8,137 bases of DNA from Heliobacteriaceae bacterium. Lineage in GTDB: Bacteria > Cyanobacteriota > Vampirovibrionia > Gastranaerophilales > Gastranaerophilaceae. The stretch is taken from assembly GCA_031267015.1 (NCBI GenBank), contig JAIRZW010000157.1, positions 1-8,137 on the forward strand, read 5' to 3'. The translations under genes were made by a program, and so were the position numbers. The notes below the pieces were generated by a model. It saw only the letters and a list, made by a program, of their open reading frames with translations. It searched no databases and had not been told where the DNA came from. Shown here piece by piece: positions 1 through 5,103 of this stretch; the first letter of the stretch is position 1, and every line of letters begins with the position of its first letter.

Positions 1-1
1 C

Positions 2-241
2 TACAACAGGATTGTGTATAATACGGGATTAATCGAGAAATACAGGAGCGAGATTTTGCCGGACTCGCGTAATCTTGTCAAACTTGCGATTGAGAGTTAC
101 GGCAAGGGCAAAGAGAGCATAACGCTTCCGCTTTGCACACAGGAGTCGGCGATGAAGATGGAATACGCTTATATCAAAGCCATGTCAGATTACCAGACAG
201 CAATAAGCGACCTTGAGCGCGCGATTGGGGAAAGCCTGTGA
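2..241 (+). CDS. TolC-family outer-membrane efflux protein, C-terminal fragment
   Basis: The gene is cut by the window edge. The open frame runs from base 2 to a TGA at 239-241 and gives the last 79 residues. The pattern is that of the C-terminal helical part of outer-membrane efflux proteins (OEP/TolC family): an early YRSEILP (helix then proline), a long amphipathic stretch with LAIESYGKGKES, then MEYAYIKAMSDYQTAISDLERAIG. The YxxGK...Y...MxDYxxAxxxLERAxG spacing is the typical repeat end of this family. Such proteins form the trimeric outer-membrane channel of tripartite efflux or type I secretion systems, so an inner-membrane pump and adaptor may lie upstream, outside the window. The GTG at 14 is only an internal codon. 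The gene converges on prepilin A with a 9-bp gap and no visible terminator hairpin. The family call rests on pattern alone; the substrate is unknown. Confidence 0.72.
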   Translation, partial: YNRIVYNTGLIEKYRSEILPDSRNLVKLAIESYGKGKESITLPLCTQESAMKMEYAYIKAMSDYQTAISDLERAIGESL

Positions 242-250
242 TATAGCAGA

Positions 251-1075
251 TTATTTGCATCTTGTTTTAGTATTCCAATTAAGCTCATCGCAGTGCAGAT
301 AATCCAAGTTTTCGTTTACAATAACCCAGGCAGTGCAGCCGTAGCCGACTTTATTGACTAAACAATCCTGCTTAAAAGGACGGTAAGTGTTATCCAGGAT
401 TCCTTCCGGAATTATGCCACCGTCACGGGTAAAATAAAATGCGCCAAACATATCTTTCCCAAGAGTGTTAGGCGGCTTAGACCCGTTAACATCAAACATG
501 GCAAACCCGCATATGGTCGACATACCGGCGGAAGTTCCGCGTTTTAGGGCGCAATTAGCATCCCGTATACATACTGTCATTCTGGTTCCGTCAGCTAATA
601 TTGCTGCTATATTATTTTTACCGCTATTATATGCGGAGTAATGCGTGCCATTCAAATCACTCATCGCATACGAACAGTTTTCGTCTACTCTGCATATTTC
701 TTGAAAACGCATATATGGTGCTATTTTATCCAAAAGGTTAGCAGCACCTTTCTTGCTGTCGTATCCAATTAAATCCCAGTTTTCCGGTGTACCATGTTCG
801 TTAATCGCAAGCATATAAGCATTAGAAAGCACGGAATAAAACTTTTTAACTTTGACAACAGTTTCTTTTTCCTTATGTTTTGTGATTAACGCCGGCATGG
901 TGAGCGCCGCGACGACTCCGATAATCCCTAAAGTAATTAAAACCTCCGCCAAGGTAAAACCTCTAACGTCATTGCGAGCCCGCAGGGTGAAGCAATCCAG
1001 CCTTTTACAATAACTGCCGAATTTCTGGATTGCTTCGGCTAATGCCTCGCAATGACGTGTAACTTTTTTTCTCAT
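251..1075 (-). CDS. Prepilin-like (type II secretion/type IV pilin-type) protein A with extended leader
   Basis: A 274-residue protein with a class III (prepilin) signal: G39 | F40-T-L-A-E44, with Glu at +5 of the mature protein, then a hydrophobic helix at about 45-62. Prepilin peptidase should cut after G39, and the helix would anchor the subunit in the inner membrane before assembly. Past the helix are a charged stretch (65-78), an LADGT motif (160-164), the family motif DVNGSKPPNTLGKDMF (195-210) and a Cys-rich tail (C238, C247, C262, C273) with CTAWVIVNENLDYLHC. The 39-residue leader is long because 90 bp of palindromic repeat encode about residues 7-37, including three cysteines that would be lost on cleavage. 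The start is fixed by AAAGGAGG at 1081-1088 and by a shared upstream module. No pilus or secretion machinery gene is in the window, so pilin versus pseudopilin cannot be decided. Confidence 0.92.
   Translation of the reverse strand: MRKKVTRHCEALAEAIQKFGSYCKRLDCFTLRARNDVRGFTLAEVLITLGIIGVVAALTMPALITKHKEKETVVKVKKFYSVLSNAYMLAINEHGTPENWDLIGYDSKKGAANLLDKIAPYMRFQEICRVDENCSYAMSDLNGTHYSAYNSGKNNIAAILADGTRMTVCIRDANCALKRGTSAGMSTICGFAMFDVNGSKPPNTLGKDMFGAFYFTRDGGIIPEGILDNTYRPFKQDCLVNKVGYGCTAWVIVNENLDYLHCDELNWNTKTRCK
967..1056 (-). repeat. 90-bp palindromic element, copy 1, in frame within prepilin A
   Basis: Inverted repeat. The outer arms GTCATTGCGAG/CTCGCAATGAC (11 bp) and inner arms GAAGCAATCCAG/CTGGATTGCTTC (12 bp) pair perfectly. 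Between outer and inner arms each side has its own tiny hairpin (GGC-atta-GCC on one side, CCC-tgc-GGG on the other), and a 24-nt apical segment joins the inner arms. The whole could fold as a four-way junction. Its length is 30 codons with no stop in the reading frame of the gene, so the protein is kept open. A second copy lies in prepilin B, and an 11-bp remnant in prepilin C. It resembles in concept the protein-inserting palindromes known as Rickettsia palindromic elements; whether it is related to any named repeat family is not known from this sequence. Confidence 0.9.
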
Positions 1076-1080
1076 ACTTT

Positions 1081-1137
1081 CCTCCTTTAAGATATGTAAC
1101 CAACAGTGATTATATAAAAAATCTTCGCATTTGTCAA
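1081..1137 (-). promoter_or_regulatory. Promoter, GGTTACAT leader element and RBS of prepilin A
   Basis: Read on the minus strand: a perfect TTGACA (1137-1132), a 17-bp spacer, a perfect TATAAT (1114-1109), then TGGTTACAT (1102-1094) at or just after the expected transcript start, and AAAGGAGG (1088-1081) before ATG at 1075. The distance from -10 box to ATG is 33 nt. Spacing and boxes match the sigma-70 consensus exactly, so strong constitutive-type expression is expected unless repressed. The same module precedes prepilins B and C. Confidence 0.88.
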
Positions 1138-1241
1138 TAGTTTAAAATATACATTTGCCCCAATCTTGGAGTTCATCAAGTATTATTCTTAACTTTTCTT
1201 TACAAACTAGCAAAATGTTTCTTGCTGTTTTTTTTAAACTA
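1138..1241. promoter_or_regulatory. 10-bp inverted repeat spanning the divergent prepilin A / regulator promoter region
   Basis: TAGTTTAAAA at 1138-1147 is perfectly inverted as TTTTAAACTA at 1232-1241. The left copy directly abuts the -35 box of prepilin A. The right copy falls in the spacer of the proposed promoter of the regulator gene. This placement would suit paired operators, but the sites are AT-rich, absent from the promoters of prepilins B and C, and could be chance. Confidence 0.3.
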
Positions 1242-1263
1242 CTGTATCATTAGAAAAAAAGGA
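1222..1263 (+). promoter_or_regulatory. Possible promoter and RBS of the tandem GntR-type regulator
   Basis: TATCAT (1245-1250) is one base from the -10 consensus. A poor -35, TTGCTG (1222-1227), stands 17 bp upstream, with a run of eight T in the spacer. AAGGA (1259-1263) is a convincing ribosome site 6 nt before the ATG at 1270. The RBS is solid; the promoter is weak and tentative. The -35 lies in an imperfect AGCAA...TTGCT inverted repeat (1209-1226), which could be an operator. Confidence 0.4.
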
Positions 1264-1269
1264 TAACAC

Positions 1270-2433
1270 ATGAATTACATTCTTCCTAAGAAAGCAGACT
1301 TGTCACAAATCAATATTAAGGAGCTTGATAAAGAACTGCCCGACTTAAAAAACATAACAGAGACCAAAGCGATTGCGATTGCCCGTTGGTTTATGGAATG
1401 GATTGACGAGGGTCTTGACGGGGGTAAGATTAGGCCCGGCAGCCTTCTTCCGGCAAAGCCGGAGTTTGCGTACCTTATGGGCGTGAGCATCGGCACGATT
1501 CAAAACGCGCTCAGATATATCGAAGACCAAGGTTACGTTGAATCCAAACAGTGCCTGGGAACACTTATAAAAGACAAAAGCGCTTCGCTTAGAAAACTCA
1601 CTTCCAAACGGGAAATCGCAATCGAGGCAATAAAAAAACACATTAAAAACAGCGGGCTTAATGTCAAAAACCAACTGCCTTCATCAAGAAACCTCGCGGC
1701 ACAAATCGGCTATTCGTCAAACACCACGCGGCTTGCGCTGGAATACCTCGGCTCAATCGGAATTTTACAGCACACGCCCTCTTTGCAAGGAAAAAGTCCC
1801 CGCATCGGCAGGGGGAATAACAACTCCGGGTGGATGATTAAGTCGCTTAATTTTGACAATCCTGTTGAAGTCGAAAACGAAACACTCGTTAACAAAGTCA
1901 AAAACGAGTTAAAAGATTACATTGACCAAAACCTCAACATCGGGGACAGAATCCCTGCGCACGCGGAGTTTTCGGCAAAATTAAAGGTAAGCATTAAAAC
2001 TATCCACGACGCTCTGCGAACCTTGATAAGCGACGGAATTCTACTCTCAAAACGCGGCCGTTACGGCACAACAGTAATTAAAATGCCGTACGACAACACA
2101 ATGGAAATCAAAAAAGAAACCTCTATTTTCGCCCCGGCCTGCGAAACCGCGTTTTACTACTATGAAAAAACCCGGAACCACATCAAGAAAATGATTGCGC
2201 AGGATTACGAGGTTGGCATGAAGCTTCCGTCGATTTTGGAGCTTTCAAAGGAACTGGATTTAAGCCCGAACACAATCCGTAAAGCCTTCCATAATCTTGC
2301 GGCAGAGGGTTATATTGCATTTTCGCGGGGGCGTTACGGCGGCACGTTTGTAATCGACATTCCTGAGACCGACAGCCAAAGCTTCAAATGGCTTGCGGTC
2401 AACCCGAAATACGCCGAGGCGTATAAGAATTAA
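1270..2433 (+). CDS. Tandem regulator with four GntR-type winged-helix units and no effector domain
   Basis: The 387-residue product reads as four successive GntR-like DNA-binding units. Unit 1 is at about 34-100 (PGSLLPAKPEFAYLMGVSIG, then TIQNALRYIEDQGYV). Unit 2 is at 113-180 (NQLPSSRNLAAQIGYSSNTT, then RLALEYLGSIGIL). Unit 3 is at 206-271 (DRIPAHAEFSAKLKVSIKTI, then HDALRTLISDGIL and wing RGRYGTTVI). Unit 4 is at 299-362 (MKLPSILELSKELDLSPNTI, then RKAFHNLAAEGYI and wing RGRYGGTFVI). Each has the GntR signature of LPS/IPA, LA/FS, a recognition helix with T(I/T)xxA, then xxGI/Y. Units 3 and 4 keep the Gly-Arg wing, unit 1 partly (LGTLI), and unit 2 has lost it. Normal GntR proteins carry one such unit plus an effector domain (FCD, UTRA, MocR-like); none is seen here. 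It lies between two prepilin genes, so control of the prepilins or of itself is possible but unproven. RBS AAGGA supports the ATG. Confidence 0.85.
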   Translation: MNYILPKKADLSQINIKELDKELPDLKNITETKAIAIARWFMEWIDEGLDGGKIRPGSLLPAKPEFAYLMGVSIGTIQNALRYIEDQGYVESKQCLGTLIKDKSASLRKLTSKREIAIEAIKKHIKNSGLNVKNQLPSSRNLAAQIGYSSNTTRLALEYLGSIGILQHTPSLQGKSPRIGRGNNNSGWMIKSLNFDNPVEVENETLVNKVKNELKDYIDQNLNIGDRIPAHAEFSAKLKVSIKTIHDALRTLISDGILLSKRGRYGTTVIKMPYDNTMEIKKETSIFAPACETAFYYYEKTRNHIKKMIAQDYEVGMKLPSILELSKELDLSPNTIRKAFHNLAAEGYIAFSRGRYGGTFVIDIPETDSQSFKWLAVNPKYAEAYKN

Positions 2434-3251
2434 GGCAGGCTTTGCCAGTATCTTTTAGACCTGTCATGCGGGTATTCGTCCATGATAGCAAAAGACGAAC
2501 ACGAGCATCCTGTATCCACTGTGACATTACATGTATTTTCCTGCTGAAAATTACAGCAGGCCTGAAGATTTGCGCCTTGAAATACACCTAAAGTACCGGA
2601 AGGTGCAAGTCTGTTGTCAGTATCTATTTGAAAATAAAACACATCATATCCAAACTTATTTGGACCTTTTACCCCGTTAGTATCAACCACAAAATCTACC
2701 ATTGTCTTTCTCCACCAGCAGCCGCTTGAAGCAATCATCATGCCATTATTCAGAAACATTGCACCATCGTCATGGCTGTCAATATTGAAATAAGCATTGC
2801 CCGGGGCTGATTGGCTGAAATGCTCTATTTTATAACCGATTGTGTCTAAGTTTCCGGTACTACCCGGAAACACTTCTGTTGTTTGAAAATACTTAGCAAA
2901 ATCCTGAATAAATATGTTATCACTCTTATCTTTTCCGGTAGTGCCGCAATATTCCTCGTCAATATTCCCGACATCCATACGCATGGTAACCAGAGCATTT
3001 TCAATCAACGCCTGCGCGCGTCTGAAGCGCGATTCCAGCTCTTTTTTCTTGTGGCTTGCGATTAGCGGAGGCATGGTCAAAGCAGCAACAACCCCAATAA
3101 TCCCTAATGTAATCAACACTTCCGCAAGCGTAAAACCTCTAACGTCATTGCGAGCCCGAAGGGCGAAGCAATCCAGCCTTTCACAATAACCGCCGAATTT
3201 CAGGATTGCTTCGGCTAATGCATCGCAATGACATACATTTAACTTTCTCAT
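2430..3251 (-). CDS. Prepilin-like (type II secretion/type IV pilin-type) protein B with extended leader
   Basis: A 273-residue paralogue of prepilin A. Processing site G39 | F40-T-L-A-E44 is followed by a hydrophobic helix (45-62) nearly identical to A, then a different charged region (67-79), a CWW at 178-180, the family motif DTNGVKGPNKFGYDVFYF (190-207), and a Cys-rich C-terminal region (C232, C233, C241, C249, C251) ending in a YWQSLP-type tail. The globular part is largely unlike A, so the two would assemble alike but expose different surfaces. Leader residues of about 7-37 come from the second copy of the 90-bp palindrome. The start is supported by AGGAG (3262-3258) and the shared upstream module. 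Its TAA (2432-2430) overlaps the TAA of the convergent regulator in one TTAA. It follows the HicB-like gene on the same strand, so some read-through from the truB run is possible. Confidence 0.92.
   Translation of the reverse strand: MRKLNVCHCDALAEAILKFGGYCERLDCFALRARNDVRGFTLAEVLITLGIIGVVAALTMPPLIASHKKKELESRFRRAQALIENALVTMRMDVGNIDEEYCGTTGKDKSDNIFIQDFAKYFQTTEVFPGSTGNLDTIGYKIEHFSQSAPGNAYFNIDSHDDGAMFLNNGMMIASSGCWWRKTMVDFVVDTNGVKGPNKFGYDVFYFQIDTDNRLAPSGTLGVFQGANLQACCNFQQENTCNVTVDTGCSCSSFAIMDEYPHDRSKRYWQSLP
3143..3232 (-). repeat. 90-bp palindromic element, copy 2, in frame within prepilin B
   Basis: Same length, same insertion point and same reading frame as the copy in prepilin A, with about 6 differences in 90 bp by my count. 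Arms carry one mismatch each (CGATG for CGAGG; CCTG for CCAG). One side hairpin is better formed here: GCCC-gaa-GGGC at about 3155-3165. The adjacent 69 bp coding for the prepilin site and helix differ at about 15 positions although the encoded protein is nearly the same, so the element is better conserved than its surroundings. Confidence 0.9.
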
Positions 3252-3257
3252 ACTTTT

Positions 3258-3314
3258 CTCCTATTACAAAATGTAACCACAAGTAATTGTATAGAAAAAC
3301 GCGAAATTTGTCAA
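3258..3314 (-). promoter_or_regulatory. Promoter, GGTTACAT leader element and RBS of prepilin B
   Basis: Minus strand: TTGACA (3314-3309), 17-bp spacer, TACAAT (3291-3286), TGGTTACAT (3279-3271), AGGAG (3262-3258), ATG at 3251. The -10 box to ATG distance is 34 nt. The -35 box begins only 10 bp beyond the stop of the HicB-like gene, so prepilin B has its own start of transcription even though it lies at the end of the truB run. Confidence 0.86.
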
Positions 3315-3324
3315 GCATTTGTCC

Positions 3325-3588
3325 CTAAGGACACAAACTTTCCCAATCCGGCTCGTCTTCCAGTTCGCCGGGTTCTGTTATGTGTCCGCCGTCTTCAAGC
3401 ATTACGATGAGCGTCCATTCCAGCTGTTCTTTGTATTTTTCGCGCGCACGCTCCGGTGTCTTCGCACAAAAAACAAAACTCGGAATCTCTTTTATTTCTA
3501 TGTAATAATAAATATTACCCTCAAAGTCAAGGTCCTGGCCCTCAACCAGCGTCCAGTCTAAATTCAGATAGTAATCTAAGTCCTTCAT
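3325..3588 (-). CDS. Small acidic HicB-like protein, no toxin partner seen
   Basis: An 87-residue acidic protein. The middle part, GNIYYYIEIKEIPSFVFCAK followed by TPERAREKYKEQLEWTLIVM, then LEDGGHITEPGE, follows the HicB fold outline: a beta strand, a 'P.F' turn in place of PGC, a T.EEA-type helix, and a final L..G..I.EP. HicB proteins are antitoxins of HicA mRNA-cleaving toxins, and orphan HicB-fold proteins also exist. No HicA-like gene lies beside it, and there is no C-terminal DNA-binding helix-turn-helix; instead the tail is EDEPDWESLCP. It starts 8 nt after the GerM-like stop, with AAGGGG very close to the ATG (3 nt, unusually short; GAAGG would give a better gap). The gene looks real from its operon position. 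The family call is tentative, and an antitoxin role is not supported by context. Confidence 0.6.
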   Translation of the reverse strand: MKDLDYYLNLDWTLVEGQDLDFEGNIYYYIEIKEIPSFVFCAKTPERAREKYKEQLEWTLIVMLEDGGHITEPGELEDEPDWESLCP

Positions 3589-3596
3589 TTACCCCT

Positions 3597-4232
3597 TCAT
3601 CCGCCCAGTGAATCCTCTGTCAGGGGCTGTGTCAACATAATCCCTTCCCCGCCGATAACATCGGCCTGCTTGCTGTTAATTTGCAGATAAATAGGTTTAT
3701 CCGTGTTATTTTTGGCTGTCTTGATTAACTGATAAAGCCGCTTGTACAAGCTGTCAGTGCCGCCACCGGACGTAAACCCGGAATTCAGGTTAATAGTAAC
3801 CCTGTCCGGCTGTTCATTCACGGAGATTACATAAGTCGTCGACGGAATCTCGGAATAAACGCCTTTTTCAAGTTCGCTCGGTTTCGGGCCTGCAACAAGC
3901 GTTTTTATGGCAAACTTAATCTGCGAGCCGTCAACGCCCTTGTCATATTCGCGTTTCACAGCTTTGTAAATTTCTTCTTTATTTTCGTTCTGCCCGATGA
4001 AAAACACGTTTATATAAACCTTCTTCTTAGGCTCGTCCGGCTTAGTTTCCGGGTTTTGCTCAGTGATTTCTTCCTCACCGGGAACGTCCTGCGGGCTTTC
4101 AACCCCGCCCGGCTCAGGTCCGGCAAAAGGCGATTCCATACGGGTATTCACTGTCTTCAAACTCACAAAACACAGCATAACCACTATTATTACCGCGGTT
4201 ATCGCCAAAAATATTTTTTCATTTTTTTCCAT
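3597..4232 (-). CDS. GerM/sporulation-germination-domain membrane-anchored protein
   Basis: 211 residues. A short cytoplasmic N-terminus (MEKNEK) precedes one membrane helix (about 7-25), then a Pro/Glu-rich linker (about 33-70, rich in PE, PG, EEE and KPDEPKKK), then a GerMN-type domain (about 71-205). That domain shows VYINVFFIGQN, the KxAIKTLVAGPKPSELEKGV block with its GP..E..GvyS.IP element, DRVTINLNSGF, and a closing PIYLQINSKQ strand. GerMN domains occur in extracytoplasmic proteins such as Bacillus GerM and mycobacterial LpqB; their molecular role is not settled. The ATG at 4232 is preferred over an earlier in-frame start at 4271 because GGAGG (4245-4241) stands 8 nt upstream and the membrane anchor then sits at the N-terminus. 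It overlaps the end of the DUF2993-like gene by 14 bp, implying coupled translation. Confidence 0.83.
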   Translation of the reverse strand: MEKNEKIFLAITAVIIVVMLCFVSLKTVNTRMESPFAGPEPGGVESPQDVPGEEEITEQNPETKPDEPKKKVYINVFFIGQNENKEEIYKAVKREYDKGVDGSQIKFAIKTLVAGPKPSELEKGVYSEIPSTTYVISVNEQPDRVTINLNSGFTSGGGTDSLYKRLYQLIKTAKNNTDKPIYLQINSKQADVIGGEGIMLTQPLTEDSLGG

Positions 4233-5103
4233 TAGTTCTGCCTCCGCTCGTTGCGTCCTTAGGCGTAACAATTACACCGTCCATTAAAATCCTGTTTTCC
4301 TCAACCTTGAGATTTGAAACCGTAAGCTGCGTATTCTTATTTTCTATTATTTCCAGCGAATAATCAAGCGGGTTAAGAAAATTTAACACATACGAAACCT
4401 TGTTCAAATCAAGCGAAAAACTGCTTCCGATAATCTTCGTATCCTCAAATCGTATCTTGCCGTTTTTAATTTTCAAATCAGACGAAAACGCGACTTCCTG
4501 AATCTTTTTGACCAGCGGAATATCAATCCTGAGCGCATAAATAAACCTTCCGTTTTTGATTCGTGCGCGCGCGGTTTGGATTTTAACCATGGCCCCGTAT
4601 TTCTCGGACATTTTGTTCAGGTCGGCAATAACCTTGTCATACCCTTGTGAGGTCATTGTTTTGTTGAGGTCTTCATCGCTGACAATAATCTCAAAGCTCA
4701 ACGGAAAATCCTCTTTAAAAGTGACCATATTATTTTTTTCGTCCGGCACAACGTAATTGAAGTCGCATAAGGTTTTCAGCTTCATATAAGAAACAAAAAT
4801 TCCGTCAGCATCAATATTTTTGCCTTCAATTTCAAGCGACTTAAACCGTCCTGCTTTCAGGTCAATTGCGCTGTACGAGCGAATATCCACCTTCATTTTA
4901 CCGTAATCCAGCGACTCATTAATCATTTTTTTAATAAGCGACTTTGCATACTGCTGTGCAGCAAGGTTAGAGCCTGTTGCGTTGAGAAAAAACCTTGCAG
5001 CAGGATTCACAAGGTCATAAGGCTTTGCGCATGTCCATTCACAGTCTGCCCAAACTGCGAGCGGGCTTAGGATTAAAGCCAAAATTAAAATTATCTTCTT
5101 CAT
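4219..5103 (-). CDS. Secreted DUF2993/LmeA-like lipid-binding-type protein
   Basis: 294 residues starting with a clear Sec signal peptide (MKKIILILALILSPLAVWA, likely cut after A19). The C21 context WADC does not make a lipobox. The body is a series of beta strands with the outline of DUF2993/LmeA proteins: an early helix (SLIKKMINESL, 55-65), then VDIRSYSAIDLKAGRFKSLE with IEGKNIDADGIFVSYMKLK (72-110), DEDLNKTM (143-150, like the 'seedLn..l' block), and KNGRF and KNGKIRFEDTKI repeats in the second half. LmeA of actinobacteria is a periplasmic phospholipid-binding protein, and DUF2993 is widespread in cyanobacteria. An envelope or lipid role is therefore inferred, not shown. The start ATG overlaps the truB TGA in ATGA (5103-5100), typical of translational coupling, and only a weak purine run is available as RBS. 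Confidence 0.68.
   Translation of the reverse strand: MKKIILILALILSPLAVWADCEWTCAKPYDLVNPAARFFLNATGSNLAAQQYAKSLIKKMINESLDYGKMKVDIRSYSAIDLKAGRFKSLEIEGKNIDADGIFVSYMKLKTLCDFNYVVPDEKNNMVTFKEDFPLSFEIIVSDEDLNKTMTSQGYDKVIADLNKMSEKYGAMVKIQTARARIKNGRFIYALRIDIPLVKKIQEVAFSSDLKIKNGKIRFEDTKIIGSSFSLDLNKVSYVLNFLNPLDYSLEIIENKNTQLTVSNLKVEENRILMDGVIVTPKDATSGGRTNGKK

Noticed and set aside
1209..1235. AGCAA-loop-TTGCT hairpin followed by eight T, looking like a rho-independent terminator on the plus strand
   Set aside because: The stem is only 5 bp and AT-rich, no plus-strand transcript is expected to need ending here, and the position fits the promoter region of the regulator better.
1345..1674. Long open frame antisense to the tandem regulator
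   Set aside because: No ribosome site and no recognisable protein pattern; it arises from codon bias of the real gene on the other strand.
2434..2446. GGCA...TGCC inverted repeat just past the regulator stop as a terminator
   Set aside because: Four-base arms, no T-run, and it lies inside the prepilin B coding sequence.
4233..4271. Longer GerM-like protein starting 13 codons earlier
   Set aside because: The extension lies in the end of the DUF2993-like gene and would place charged residues before the membrane helix, while a good GGAGG precedes the ATG at 4232.
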